This document shows positions 47,886-60,539 of a stretch of DNA of 64,000 nucleotides, in pieces; the first letter of the stretch is position 1; each line of letters begins with the position of its first letter. Below the pieces are notes generated by a model. That model was not told where the DNA came from, ran no database searches, and was given only the letters and a program-made list of their open reading frames with translations. This DNA comes from Vanessa cardui (Eukaryota; Arthropoda; Insecta; Lepidoptera; Nymphalidae): the NCBI RefSeq assembly GCF_905220365.1, contig NC_061140.1, positions 11,658,501 through 11,722,500 on the forward strand. The letters are read 5' to 3'. A program made the translations under genes and the position numbers.

Positions 47886-48521
47886 GTATAGATGTATCAT
47901 GCAAGTCTTCTCTATTAATGATTTTTATTAAAGTCTAAAGAAAATATTTCACCATATAATACAAGGGTGGATAAATTAAGTACATTTTGTCGGGTTCGCT
48001 GTTCTATGGGGGGATATCACGTGATCATGATGGGACGTCCCTCCTGACCGATTCTGACCGCGGCGCTGACAAGCTGACTACTAGAGTTACAAATACAGCA
48101 CAGGTATAGTCTATACCATAATTGTAAATGAAAATAAACAGGATAGGTAGGTATTCGTAATTAAAAGTTCAATTTCAAGCAAATTCCGCTTGAAAATTTT
48201 CATAATTATGCTCGTTATTGCCTATATTTAAAGTGTTATATTTATTTCATACACATTTCACGACCGACTTTTTGAAGTTTATTGAATAAAAAAGTTTGTA
48301 TGTTAACGTGAGTTCGAAATGAATACGGGATAAAATCGTACGTAATTAATTTTTAGCTGACTTCAAATAGGAGGTTAATACAGCTTGTGTTCAATAGATT
48401 TTCCAGTTCTGAATTGATATATATATATTTTATTATATAAATCGGTGTGGGGTAAAAGGTCTCCACCACCCATAGATCATACTGTTGCAAGATGAATCTT
48501 GGTCGATCGGTGGAATTGACA
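47886..48521. other. AT-rich DNA; GC-rich patch unassigned
   Basis: 47990-48100 is GC-richer and unrecognised. 48250-48400 has weak 'gacttcaaataggagg' similarity to family H. Confidence 0.4.
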
Positions 48522-48671
48522 TTTTTTTTGTTGAAAAAGAGTAACTACTGAGTTTCTTGCCGGTACTTCTCGGTTATCTATCTACTTGCCGAACCGGTGG
48601 TAGCTTCACTTAATTGTAAAGTGCTTGTAAAACCCTATTTGAACAAAGTTTGTTTTGATTTTTGATTTTAT
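48522..48671 (+). mobile_element. Family C LINE 3' end
   Basis: 'gagtaactactgagtttctt', 'gccggtacttctcgg', 'gaaccggtggtagcttcact', tail 'gttttgatttttgatttt'. Confidence 0.88.
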
Positions 48672-48858
48672 GTTCCTTATACCTTAAGTTAAACTGCCTC
48701 ACTTACCCTTCAAACTGGAACACACGAATATGCTAGAATACTAAGTATGTCCATATATACCCAGTCATCCCTTATTCTGCTGTTTAACGGCAGAATAAGG
48801 GATGACTGGGTGGTTCCTACTCAGATGGGATTGCACAAAACCGTACAATCAAGTAACA
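48672..48858 (-). mobile_element. Family A copy with internal inverted duplication
   Basis: 'tgttccttataccttaagtt', 'cctcacttacccttcaaact', then 'agatgggattgcacaaaacc'. Contains a 22-bp perfect inverted repeat, 48759-48780 and 48790-48811, with a 9-nt loop. The right arm is ordinary A sequence; the left arm is extra. Confidence 0.85.
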
Positions 48859-49754
48859 TTTATTCCTACCCACCTATTATTTAATACGATCATGTTTTAT
48901 ATACTCAATAAAGATAAGGCTATACTCTGATATACATACATTTGTTACCATGGAAACAACAAAATGATCAGTTTTTATACACTCCTCATATGTACAGAAT
49001 CTTTTACTAAAGATTTCTGCATAAAAAGTGGCGTTATATTACATTTAGGTTATAAGTGTCAATTGGAGAAGTTGCGCGAAATATATGTAAATCTATCTAT
49101 ATTATACTAATATTGTAAATAGGAAAGTTACGCTGTCCGTCTGTAACTTGAATTGGATGAAACTCGGTGTGACGCAAAATATAATTCATTCATTCATTCA
49201 TTAAAATTTAACTCAAATTAAATTCAATCTACCGTAAGAAGTTACCTACATATTATTACATTCCTTCATGTTACTACTTCTGCCCTTATCCCAATTTTAT
49301 TTGGGGTCGGCGCAGCACGTCTTTTTCTTCCATACTTCTCTGTGACATCATCTCACAAATCACACTCTTTCCAACCATCACCTTTTAACAATCCACTCAC
49401 CGTTTCTTCACGTCCATAATATTTCTAAAATTTAAATAGGATCAAATGGAAAAGGTACCAAACCAAACATAATTTCTCCAAACGTTGCACAAATGACAGT
49501 TCTTAAGAAAACAAATACAATAAAATTGCAACAAAATTAATAAACTCCCCTTTTTTGGCATCGGTTAAAAAAGGCAAAGTATGTATAAGCTTCTCAATGA
49601 AAGGGCGTTCAATCATAGCACCACTTTTGGTAATAATGTCAGCATTGTGATTCTGTAAGAATTTACTTCGTATCTCGTTCGTGAAATGTCACAACCGACT
49701 TACGGTGATAAGCCATATTGATACGTGTATCCTTTTGATATAATGATTATAATC
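48859..49754. other. AT-rich DNA with repeat scraps
   Basis: G fragment at 49096-49180 ('ctatattatactaatattgt', 'ctgtccgtctgtaac'), (ATTC)n at 49184-49202, and at 49262-49430 a block 'cttatcccaattttatttgg', 'ggtcggcgcagcacgtcttt' that resembles a common lepidopteran dispersed repeat. Confidence 0.45.
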
Positions 49755-49905
49755 AAAACAAATTAAATATATACTTAAGTCATTTATACTATTACAAGCA
49801 CTTTTGAATAGTCATATTAAAGATCTTTACTGAGGAAACTCAGTGATTACCCAACATTTGAAATAAAATGTCATGTTAGTTAAAAAGAATTAAATATTAT
49901 ATGTC
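49755..49905 (-). mobile_element. Family C LINE 3' end, degenerate
   Basis: 'attacaagcacttttgaata', 'gaaactcagtgattacccaa', 'aaatgtcatgttagttaaaa'. Confidence 0.75.
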
Positions 49906-50429
49906 ATTCTGAATTTTCAGGCTCATCCAGTGAGTTTCCAGTGTTTTCTTACTGATTAACTCTACTTGATCTTTATTATTTGAAAGGCGAAATATTAAGT
50001 CAATTCGTTAACAATTAAAAACAAAAAATAAACAGAACAACATACCTAAAAAGCTATAATAGTCTTATGATTTATTTATTCGTAGTTTTATAATCAATTC
50101 TAATTTATTTGTTATTTTATTTCTTTCGTACAAATTCGCTTATATAATGGGTTATGTTTGATAAATTATTACTACGTGACATTTAATAGCTGATTTTGTT
50201 GCTAAGTGGAATTTTTTGTCTAGAATAAGTTAAAGTCAAATAAAATTCATCTTCAAATAGAGTAACCCTTCCCCCAATGAGGTTGGACATACACATACTG
50301 TTACATAATATTTTCTTTTTTTTAAAGCTTTTATTGTCACCTATATATCGGTAAGACTTAAATATTTTGAGAGAATTACTAATTTATATATTTTAATTGC
50401 TGAAATACTGGAAGGTTTACTAAGAATAT
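49906..50429. other. AT-rich DNA, no gene seen
   Basis: No recognised repeat. Confidence 0.5.
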
Positions 50430-50660
50430 AATTCAAATCAAATCAAAAGAAACTTTATTATTTTTATTTGATTATAACTACCACCGGTTCGGAAAGTAGA
50501 TTGTACCGAGATGAACCGGTAAGAAACTCAGTAGTTAATCTTATTCGAAATTTAAAAAAAACTAAGTCATGTCAGTTAATAAAATTATTTAAATTAATAT
50601 ATCCTGCTTGGAAGTCAACAAGTATTAACTCCACACTTTTTCAAATTGAAACACCAATAT
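50430..50660 (-). mobile_element. Family C LINE 3' end
   Basis: 'attcaaatcaaatcaaaaga', 'ctaccaccggttcggaaagt', 'agatgaaccggtaagaaact', 'atatcctgcttggaagtcaa'. The 97-codon frame 50468-50761 is mostly this repeat. Confidence 0.9.
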
Positions 50661-51159
50661 TAAATAAATTAAAATTAAGTTCATATTTTAGTGTTTCTCT
50701 TAATATTTATTGTAAAGTTTATCGTTTGCTATATAATAAAAAAGTGCATAATGCCCCATAAATACTTGCAGGAACATTTCAATGAGTTTATGAAAACTAG
50801 TTTTTTTATCTCTCTCTAGTGTTTTTACAATGTGTATTTGCAATAGTAAGAATTCTTGTCACTCTGTAGGGAAAGCTTGTCGTATCGAGTGCTCCCGAAC
50901 GAGTGGGTATGCTACGCTTACGAGCCCATATTTATTGGGACAAATTCTCTCACGTCACAGTATCGTTGAGTATTTGGCGAGTCTCTTGACAATAATTTAT
51001 TTTACTATCACGGACAGGATACGGTGATCGTTTGTCAGAAATATCCAATTTCAATCTTTGGATCGAGCTGATTCAAAACTGGGACTGATGATCTGTCTTT
51101 GTAAATGTTTGATTCAAAGGCTATTTTTTGTTCTTTATTTCTGTATTTTAGGCATGTAA
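50661..51159. other. Unassigned
   Basis: 50875-51000 is slightly GC-richer and unrecognised. Confidence 0.45.
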
Positions 51160-51345
51160 GAAATGGGCAACAATGAGCATCACCATTACCCAGACACAAT
51201 GACATTGTAAGAAATATTAACCATTCCATACACCACTTATGAGTCAACAGCCTTCTTAATCAAAATGTTGTATCTCTCATGCTTGTAATTACACTGGCTC
51301 ACTCAGCCTTGGCCATAACGCAAGAATTGCAAAAGCATTGTTGTG
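51160..51345 (-). mobile_element. Family A copy, degenerate
   Basis: 'caccattacccagacacaat', 'gtaagaaatattaaccattc', 'cttgtaattacactggctca'. Confidence 0.75.
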
Positions 51346-51649
51346 TAGCGAGAGAGCTTTTGTTGAGTACCTAACTCAATTAGTTTTTCGATTTCTTTAT
51401 CTTTCTATTAAGTACATGAATTACATGACAAAAATAACTTAAAATTCACAATCTTAATGCAAATTTGAACTTAACAAAGACCTTATCTTCGCTGTTTATC
51501 TCCGTTTACTGTATACAAGAAACAATACGTTTCGCTTAATTGTATCATGGTATTCAAAAGCTACCGTCAGCTAGCTATAAATCAGAAGGCTGTAACGTGA
51601 AGCAACGGATTTACACTAGTTCTTCAATAAAATATAGTGAACGTCAATA

Positions 51650-51842
51650 AGGCATGTGTCTAATTTCATCGAAATTCTGCCACATGTGCATTCCACCAAC
51701 CCGCATTGGAACAGCGTTGTGGAATATGTTCCAAACCCTTCATTAAGACTTTTAACTTCATTAAGAAGAGGGTTTGGAACTCTTGGGAGAGGAGGCCTTA
51801 GCCCAGCAGTGGGTAATTTACAGGCTGTTACTTTACTTTTTA
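51650..51842 (+). mobile_element. Family B SINE, 5'-truncated, with internal inverted duplication
   Basis: Begins at 'ggcatgtgtctaatttcatc' (no tRNA-like head) and ends 'cagtgggtaatttacaggct' plus (CTTTA). Between 51729 and 51779 the stretch 'ttccaaacccttcattaag' is followed by a near inverted copy ending 'gagggtttggaa'. Confidence 0.88.
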
Positions 51843-51916
51843 CTACAATAAGACAAGTCTACAGTTCGGTGTCTTGAACATATATGATAGATATGTAACT
51901 TGATCGGGATGCAGGA

Positions 51917-52115
51917 ATTATTCAATCAAACACAAAATATACTGTATACAAGTTTCACAAGCACCTTTGAATCGTCATTTTCCAAAACTTTATTAAGTGA
52001 AGCTATCGCCGGTTCAGAATTCTACCGAAAATAATTTGCAATAAAATCAGTAGTAACTCTTGGTAGAATGTAGATTTTCATTTTACAAGAATTATTGGTA
52101 GCTTTGCCAATTCAA
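51917..52115 (-). mobile_element. Family C fragments, partly inverted
   Basis: Minus copy 'ttcacaagcacctttgaatc', 'gctatcgccggttcagaatt' to about 52055, followed by a plus-like scrap 'tggtagaatgtagattttca', 'attattggtagctttgcc'. Confidence 0.65.
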
Positions 52116-52758
52116 TTTAAATATAAAAAGTAAAGTTATTTTGAAATAGTTGTTTTTTATAGTATCAAGGTTGCGTTGCGATGGTATGCGTTATGTATTG
52201 AGTGGACGCACAGCCTGCGAGATCGCCCCGGGGTTTCTCATTAAAATTTTAGCGTTTCCCTTTACACCCGTTCTGTGTCTGACGCGAATAAGTTGTGTTA
52301 TTAACGGAATAATTACCGATTTTATGCATTATCATTAATATCGTATAATTGTTTTGTATTATTTTGCCTACGATTAATCGATTTACATTGGGCCTATCGA
52401 ATATCACTTCTGAATCTTATCGTCGGATGAACTCTATCTAAATGGCTTAATGGCTTAACAGACAACGTTAATGATTCTATTCACACAAATTCAATATCCG
52501 GAAATCCACAACAACGCGATTTTTAGGCACTTACGTCTTTGTGGAAGTAAATTCACCGGCTCTTTTCGAACTGATATGACTTTGGTTATCCATGAACGCT
52601 GGTGGTCACGTTACATCAGATGAGCCTTCTACTCGAATGCTACCTTTTACATAGAATAGTCAAGAGCTCATAATAATTAATAATTTGTCTCTTATTTGGC
52701 ATGTAGTTCAATACTACGTGAGCATGTTATTTATATAATAAAATTCCACTATCAATGT
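52116..52758. other. Unassigned; GC-richer patch
   Basis: 52165-52300 is GC-rich (contains ccccgggg) with an open frame 52150-52338 that has no recognised domain. Confidence 0.4.
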
Positions 52759-52988
52759 AAAAGTAAAGTAACAGCCCGTAAATTTCCCACTGATAGGTTA
52801 AGCCATCCTCTCCTATTAAGGAGAGGATTTAGAACATATTCCACCATGCTGTTCCAATGCGGGTTGGTGGAATGCACACGTGGCAGAATTCCGATGAAAT
52901 AAGACACATGCAGGTGTCCTCACGATGTTTTCCTTCACCGCCGAGCACGAAATGAATTATAAACACAAATTAAGCACATAATAATATA
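52759..52988 (-). mobile_element. Family B SINE lacking its tRNA-like head
   Basis: Tail 'aaagtaaagtaacagcccgt' to 'acacaaattaagcacataat', then stops: 5'-truncated. Confidence 0.92.
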
Positions 52989-53074
52989 GGTTTGAATTGA
53001 ATGATTCTATTCTCACAATATAATATTAGATTTAAATGATTAATTATCAATTGAAAAAAGGGTCCTTACCCTTA

Positions 53075-53145
53075 AACTATCTCCATACCAAAATTCAGCG
53101 GTTTAAGCGCGATGAGGTTGTTGCCTCACAGACAAGAGTTAGTTT
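53075..53145 (-). mobile_element. Possible family G fragment
   Basis: 'ctccataccaaaattcagcg', 'gtttaagcgcgatgagg'. Confidence 0.4.
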
Positions 53146-55861
53146 CTATACATTTTTTTTACAGTATTCCTCATATAATTATTCTTACATCTGTTCTGTG
53201 TATATATTACACATAAGTTAATAATTATGGAATATACCTGTAAAACTTCTCCTTATAATTGTAGTGGTCTGTCCAGCTGTTTATTACAAGCTATTTATTA
53301 TCTGTTTAAAATATTTAAATGTACAAATATTGTTGCTTGTAAATGTCATTTTTAATTTCGATATAATTACAAAGGTACTAAATGTTATTTAAAATGTTGA
53401 AAACCAGTTAAGTTATTTACAAATTTGAACTGGAATATTTACATGAAGCAAATTTTGTTTGATCATATAATATTATTTTATTTATTTTACATATTACAAT
53501 TATTTTTCCAAGTCTCCCATTGATTCAAATGTCCATGGGAGATACTTTCGAATGTACATTTAATAACCTATAATTTTTTAGAGGCGGTTTTTATTTATTA
53601 TACTAATAAAAATAGAACATGTTCTAATATTTTTACACAGACAACAAAACGTTACAGTTGATTTTTAGATTTAGATAGATTAATCGAGTTAAATTGACAC
53701 ATCGTCGAATTTCATTTTTACATGATTAGAACTATAGATATGTGAGAAGAAAATAGATATAAAAGATCGGATGATAAAAAGCAATATATCGTTCATCGTG
53801 TTCAAATAACAGACAATAGTAAATGTATTCAATACAAAATCGATATTTCTAATACTGAAAACTGGATGTGACGAGTATCACATTACAAGTTTTGTCTTAA
53901 CCGAGAACATTTTACATTCAAAACAGCCTAAGAACAATCCTTTAATCGATACAAAATCTTCTCTATTTCTTCCTAAATAAAGTCGGATTTAGCGTACTAT
54001 CTAAAACAATATCGATTCCATAATCGTTAAGCAAAAATGTGCTTTATGTGTATGGTTTTAGGAGTGCTTTGATCGCATATTGAAGTTTGTGCTAGGATCA
54101 ATTCGCTTGGGAAATTATGGTAATAGACGATGGTACAGTTGGCAGCTATTTGATAGATAAAATGATATTTGGATATTCGTATTAACAGATCGAGTTCGGG
54201 AAATGGGAGTCTATACGATGGGTCATGTTTATGACTGACTTTTGTTTGACTTGAGCTCATAACTTTGCGTAATGAAACCTTACCTTAGTGGGGTAAGTTT
54301 TGACATTTCATATCGCACTGGTTAATATCAAATCTTTACCTATAATGCTGTAAGTATATTTGGCTTTATAAATGTATAGTGTTAATATTGATTGCTCTCT
54401 TTATTACGAAGATTTGATACGTGAAAGAAGAAGACAGTATGTTTTTTTCAGTCCGTACTTAAAAACATATTCTATTTACAAATAATATTTTAAAACGTCA
54501 AATCAACTCGTGCTATTTTCACTTTTTTATAAATTTACTAAATTAATTATAATTGAGTTCTGTTTTTATTTGAACATAAATATATCATTGAAAAATAATA
54601 ATACTTATTTTGATTTACTCGACATTCCGAAACTATTTTTTTATTGGTTATATAAACTTACAGACGACGACGACAATACATACTTCTGTGAATATTTAAA
54701 TCTGTTATGCATACTTAATATAAATGAATAAAGTCAAACCCCTAACTCATATGAAGGTTTGAACCATGATGAAGTTTTGTACGACAGCAAAGCTAATGTT
54801 AGTCAATAGTACGTTATTAGGTAACAAAAACATACCATGTATTACTTATCTATCTTAGATTTGACTGCCTCGTTGGTTTATTGGCTTGATATAAGGCCAT
54901 AGGTTCCGTAGTTTATTATTAAAAATTATTGAGTATTTTATAGTCGAAAGATTTCACAGTTACAGTCTGAAGTCTGTAAGATGAAAGTGTCTAGCACGTT
55001 AAGCCGTTGGTCTTGACCATGAACTATTTCCGATAGTGTAGGGTCGACCATCCCATCGCGTTATAATATATCGGGAATGTGAATATAGTGTGCAAATGTG
55101 TTTGTGCATACATTCATGTGACTATTTTAGGCACATTTACTGTCTGTAATCGCTGAAAATGTAAAATCACGCACTTTTCCAATTCAATATTCAATATTCC
55201 GCATTTATTACAATAAACATTCATAAAATCACTTAAAACAAATCCATTTAAACCGAAATCCTAAAGAACTTATATCCCGAATAGTTCTCCCAATGCTTTT
55301 AAAATCTTAGCGAAGATTTGACCAAATAAAAGTTAAAAAGTTGGCTTAAAAGCTTAACTCGGCAGCGAATCAATCTTCTTTCGATCCAGGTGGTGCAAAA
55401 AACTAACGTGTACCGTCCGCAAGAAAAGTGAAAGAGTAAAAGCTGAATAGAGTTTGTTTCGTAAATCCCTCGAGCGAACGCTATTTGTCAATGTAGCTGC
55501 GGACCTGTCCCGACTTTCCCGACTTTCTTTGTATTGTATCCTTTTGAATGCGACTGTACCTTTCAATGGCGAAAACGCCGGTATATCACTCGAGCTGAAG
55601 TTTTTCAGTGTCACTTTTGTGTTTGTGAATTCAATTTATATTTTCGTATGTCAGTAATAAAGCTAATTTATTGTATCGATTGTATAATATGATTAGTTGC
55701 ACTTCGACAGGAGCTAACTGTACAACCTTCTACAAATATATAAGACGTATAGACTATAAATATGGAGAAGACCTTCCTTACACAAGTTCCCATTTTTTTT
55801 ATATGACGGTAATTAGTTACCACGACTCCACCGTTCATATAAATTGTGTATGAATTTTATC
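53146..55861. other. AT-rich DNA, no gene seen
   Basis: 2.7 kb without a recognised repeat. Frames at 54027-54260, 54510-54731 and the overlapping pair at 55354-55657 lack domains. 55440-55600 is somewhat GC-richer. Confidence 0.45.
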
Positions 55862-55950
55862 TACCAACTTTCGGAATTGAGATGGTATGTCCCTTAATCC
55901 TGTAGTAACATTTACCGTTCAAACCGGAACAAAATTAGTATTTGTTATCA
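55862..55950 (-). mobile_element. Family A scrap
   Basis: 'taccaactttcggaattgag', 'atggtatgtcccttaatcct', 'gttcaaaccggaacaaaatt'. Confidence 0.7.
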
Positions 55951-57412
55951 TACCCTAGTATCTCTCTAGCTACACAACATAGCACGCTTGAAAAAATATC
56001 CTAAACTTATTTTTATTACAATATGTTATCGTACTTTACACGATACGATTAGGATTTTTTATAATTTCAAATTTTCGATTTGTCGGTATTTTACATTCCA
56101 AACCTATGAAAGTTATGGTATCTTATATATTGGAAACAATAAAACATGAGTTTATTTAAACGGGTATTACCATCTAATCGGAAATGGCGACAAAGCAGGA
56201 AGGAACTCCTTTGGGTGTTGTGTCCAATCTGTCAATAACCCTGGCGTGTTCGGGTTACTGCAATACGGAATATATATAAGGTGGAATTTTGGGGCTTGTT
56301 CGACCATAACAGTTATTGGATACAGAATTTTAATCGATGCTTATATTTAATCCACATTTAAGCAGTATTATAGTAAGCTCCATATCTTCCCTTCAAGATT
56401 GAGAAGATGCCTTTATCCAACAGTGGGATTATGCTTTATAATAATTTCGCGAGAAGTTATATGCATGCAATACGTATATGCATGTGTACTTATATATCAA
56501 GTGCTGTACAATATTTTGGTATAAATATATGATTATTTCAATGTAATTTATTTATATATCATGTATATCTCTGCTTTAGTGATAGGGCGTTGTGCATCTT
56601 TCTTTAATGTGACTTATGTATGTCTTATTTGGTTTGCACTAAAGAGTTTTTTGATTTAATTTGATGTGACATTAATAGGACTTTTCATGTTTTCTTTCTT
56701 TCCTACCATTATTTCTTTGAGATAGCAGTGTCAAAAACATGAATCTAAATTCTCAATATGTCAAGTTCGCCTAAACTAATCACAGCTCGATACTTGGTGC
56801 AAATGGTAACAGTCCCAGGACTGACATAAAATGAACTGTACGATTCGTGATCTTAACACATAAAGTGATTTAAAATGAATCATTATTATTTCCCGTTCGT
56901 ACTTAGAGTAGCAATATTGAAATATTTCATATTGAAGGGCTGGCCTATTGTTTAGTTTAATTGCGCAACTCCACATTGCATTAACGCGATCTTAGCAGCA
57001 GTTATACCAAAGACAATGCGCACATTTTAAAAAGGTTCTGAATAGAGACTTGGTACAACCATCTGTATCTATTGTCATGGGCTTTGTAATTTAGTTGCAT
57101 TGTTTCTTTGTGCTTGCGAAATGTAAAATTATTACGCTTATTTTGAATATGATGATAAATTGAATAGTGCGCGATCGGGTGTAATTTATTCCACTGGGTA
57201 TTTCAAGTGTCCAATGTATGTGTAATCGAGCTTGGTATTTGTGAAAATAGTGATAAGAATGAAGTGAGTGGTGAACAAGGTAAGACTTCAAGTGGAGATC
57301 ATGTTCAGGTAAATGTAATACGCTTTAAACTAGGTAAGAATTTAAGGTGGAAATCTTCGCTGAATTTTGAGCGAATTTTAGGTCCAACAGATATCCCAAG
57401 TTTCAAATATAG
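55951..57412. other. AT-rich DNA, no gene seen
   Basis: At 56390-56440 'gagaagatgcctttatccaa', 'cagtgggat' faintly recalls the family B tail. The frame 57207-57509 runs into a D SINE and is not a gene. Confidence 0.45.
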
Positions 57413-57655
57413 ACGACCTCCTTGGTCGAGTGGTGTGTACACCGGTTTTCATGGGTACGCCACTCCGAGGTCTCGGGTTCGATTCCCGGCCAAGTCGAAT
57501 TATCATTAGTTTTCTATGTTGTCTTTGGTCTGGGTGTTTGCTGTACCGTCGTTACTTCTGATTTTCCATAACACAAGTGCTTTAGCTACTTACATTGGGA
57601 TCAGAATAATGTATGTGATGTTGTCTCATATTTATGTATTTACTTATTTATAGGT
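57413..57655 (+). mobile_element. Family D SINE, best preserved copy
   Basis: Head 'cgacctccttggtcgagtgg', 'tgtgtacaccggttttcatg', intact B box 'gggttcgattcccggcc', body and TTTA tail. Good reference copy for the family. Confidence 0.95.
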
Positions 57656-58193
57656 GATCAAATATATGGCATTTCGTCAATATCGCTGTAAAAAATAATA
57701 ACTTTATCGTAATCATAATTAAAATAATACAGGCGTATATAATAAGAGCAAATAACAGCGCACTCCAAGCGTCCGGACTAAATTCAGCAGCAGAACACGG
57801 ACCTTAATTAATTAGTTTCCAGTTAACATGTAAACAAAGAGAACGGACTTATTAGCTCGCTTCACCCGCGGGCAGCTCGCGGTAATTACTAACAAAGAAT
57901 ATTTTGGAGCGAAACCTTTGCTCTAGTTTTTTTTTTTTTTACGTGTAGTTCTTTTTTACATACGGCTTGAAGCTTTATCAACCCTGTGTTGCCATGTTTT
58001 GAATCTTTTAATTTTTTCATATTTTATATTGTTAATTTTTGGTTTTTAAGGCATTTTTCACTTTTATAGGTAAGGTTAAATTTATAGGTATTTGAAGGAG
58101 GATTTGAAGGAGGTTAATGTTGTCTTAAATTACTATCAATGAAGGAGGTTAGTTTTGTCTGAAGATTCTTAACAAAATTAAGAATTTTATTCT
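57656..58193. other. AT-rich DNA, no gene seen
   Basis: A short tandem 'gaaggagg(a/t)t' occurs three times at about 58092-58150. Confidence 0.5.
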
Positions 58194-58460
58194 CATTGAA
58201 ATAAAACTGGTTTTAATGGATTTGAATCGCGTATATTAATTAATTTTAAGATCCCGACGTTTCGAGCACTTTACAGCGTTCGTGGTCACGGGTAGACTGA
58301 GGTTACATTTGTTTATATAAAGTACAAAAGAAATATTATTTACAACTACCGCCAACGATTTCTTAGTTGGTATCTATTCAAGATACCAAAAAAACGTCGG
58401 TATGTTAAAAGTAATTAATATACACGATTCTAATCCGTTAAAACGAGTTTTATTTCAATG
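58194..58460. mobile_element. Family E element with 69-bp inverted ends
   Basis: Left arm 58194-58262 starts 'cattgaaataaaactggttt'. The right arm 58392-58460 is its reverse complement with about nine mismatches. The middle is the E body plus a 9-bp hairpin ('ttggtatct...agataccaa') near 58367-58390. The copy at 37607 has only the left arm. Confidence 0.8.
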
Positions 58461-59072
58461 TGTAATAATCGCGAAAATTTAAGACAACATTAATTTGATT
58501 CTCGTTTTTTTTTGTATTTGATTTATAAAAAAAATTAAGCATAAGATAATTCAGTGATCCTCAATCAACCGTGAGATGCACATCCAACTTCTAGGCTTGG
58601 GGTAAAGTATATTCCAACTTAAATATGTATATTTTTCGCTATGTTTATATTTTTTTTTGACTCTACTGGCCTTGACAGCGTCACCGGTAAAACGAGAAAA
58701 AGACTTGAGCCAGATGTCAAGAGCCCTCTTAAGGACTCAAAATACGAACGTCCTAAAGGACTGGCCCTCGGTCTAGAACGCCAACATCGTCATTGTCAGG
58801 GGTTAGAAATTATTACCTTGCTATGTAATTATAATGATTTTTAAAAGCGCGATATAACATGCAACGCCACAAAGTTTTATAGTAGGCGGATATAATCACG
58901 CAAAATTAATCACACAAAAAATAAAAGCGGAAAATAAGGAAAAATATGAATATGTTTTGCCATTATTGTTTTCCAAAATAATTCCAAATTGACTTTATTG
59001 ATTTTAATTCAATATTCAAGGAATAAATCAGTTAAAGAACTAACAAATTTATTAACATTTTTTTATAGTTAT
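58461..59072. other. AT-rich DNA, no gene seen
   Basis: The frame 58641-58844 has no domain. Confidence 0.45.
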
Positions 59073-59292
59073 TAGAGTCGGTATGTCCCAGTGATTAGAA
59101 CGCGTGCATCTTAACCCATGATTGCGAGTTCAAACCAAGGCAAGCACCACTGAATTAATGTGCTAAATTGGTGTTTAAAATTCATCTCGGGCTCACTGGC
59201 GAAGAAAAACATCGTGAAGAAAAGCATGTTTATAATTTCATAAAAAATCTGCCACATGTGTATTCCACCAACCCAAATTGGAAAAGCGTGAT
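59073..59292 (+). mobile_element. Family B SINE, 3'-truncated
   Basis: Head 'agagtcggtatgtcccagtg', B-box region 'gcgagttcaaaccaa', body to 'aacccaaattggaaaagcgt'. Confidence 0.9.
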
Positions 59293-59329
59293 TTTTTCTC
59301 ATATAATAAAATTAAGTAAAAAGTTTATG

Positions 59330-59405
59330 CAGGCGTAATGCAATGATTAGGAATGTAGGTTCCACTGTGAATAACCAGCAAGGAACTATCTTCTAACAGA
59401 ATACT
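59330..59405 (-). mobile_element. Family C scrap
   Basis: 'gattaggaatgtaggttcca', 'ataaccagcaaggaactatc' parallel the C core. Confidence 0.5.
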
Positions 59406-59584
59406 AATATACTCTAGATAAATCACCCTTGTCTGAAAATTTCCCGTTAGTCCTAGCCCTGAAGATATAAGATATAAGGATTGTAAGCCTCAGGAAATAC
59501 ATACGCTGTTATTATTTAGAAATAATAAAGTATTTTGCGTTATACTTTTTGTATACTTCACCGTTGAATACTATTAAATATAAT

Positions 59585-59998
59585 TTGTTGCCCACGGGTT
59601 TGCTCGCGTGGAAATTGAACATATATTTGCAAATTAACTTAAAATATAATATTAAATTAAGATCTCTTTGTATATCATATTCTTGTACATTTTTTATTAT
59701 ATTGTTACTATGTATTATATTATAATAATCATAAAATAGATATTATAATATCCACAGACAATTAAATACGTGTCTAACCTTTTTAATTAGAATCCCAAAT
59801 AAAAGTTTCTTTCCATACAAACTGTCAACATTTTATCCCCTTAGGGGTAGAATTTATAACATTTCTTCCTTAAAGGGTGTCTTTTCAATGAAAAATCCTG
59901 CTCGCAATATGATTATTAAAACTTTACTTAACTTAAATCATTTACGTACGACGATGACGAATCAGTCAGTGAGGACATGTTATAGTAAGTATAGATTA
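59585..59998 (+). mobile_element. F/G-type retroposon remnant
   Basis: 'ttgcccacgggtttgctcgc' start; end 'acgacgatgacgaatcagtc', 'agtgaggacatgttatag', 'taagtatagatt'. Typical dispersed repeat ends. Confidence 0.55.
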
Positions 59999-60286
59999 AA
60001 ATCGACACTGAGTTTTTTTCTTAAAAATATTTCAAGGCATTAAATACTTTAAAAATAGTGATATATATTTTACATTTTAGAAGAGAAATAAATTTCTGTA
60101 GTAGTATTTATACTTTGAAGAATAGCTTGGTCTCTTCAAGACGAACTGTGTTTTCATCGGTTTAGCTGCGGACGCAATAAATCGCGGAGCGGCCGCGCCG
60201 GTAAATCCAGATTGCGCACTTGTCAATTATAATATTGTTGTGACCACGAGCCTGATGTTTCTGATATAGCTTAGCGTGGACATGCA

Positions 60287-60496
60287 CTGTCGAGTGGTGT
60301 GTACACCGGTTTTCATGGGTACGCCACCCCGAGGCCCCGAGTCAATGTAGATTATGATTAGTTTTCTATGGTGTTTTGGGTCTGGGTGTTTGTGGTACCG
60401 TCGTTACTTCTGTCCATAACACAAGTGCTTTACCTACTTACATTGGGATCAGAGTAATGTATGTGTTGGTGTCTCATATTTATATATTTATTTATT
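60287..60496 (+). mobile_element. Family D SINE, damaged head
   Basis: 'tgtcgagtggtgtgtacacc' (start lost), B box deleted, body and TTTA tail intact. Confidence 0.9.
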
Positions 60497-60539
60497 AAAA
60501 AAAAAAAATTATACGTTCAAGAAACTACTACAAACAATT

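Noticed and set aside
55354..55657. Overlapping 86- and 67-codon frames on opposite strands
   Set aside because: Neither has a domain, and the pairing is typical of a GC-richer patch.
57207..57509. 100-codon frame with GGTAAG-like sites
   Set aside because: Its last third is D SINE sequence and the upstream part has no recognisable content.
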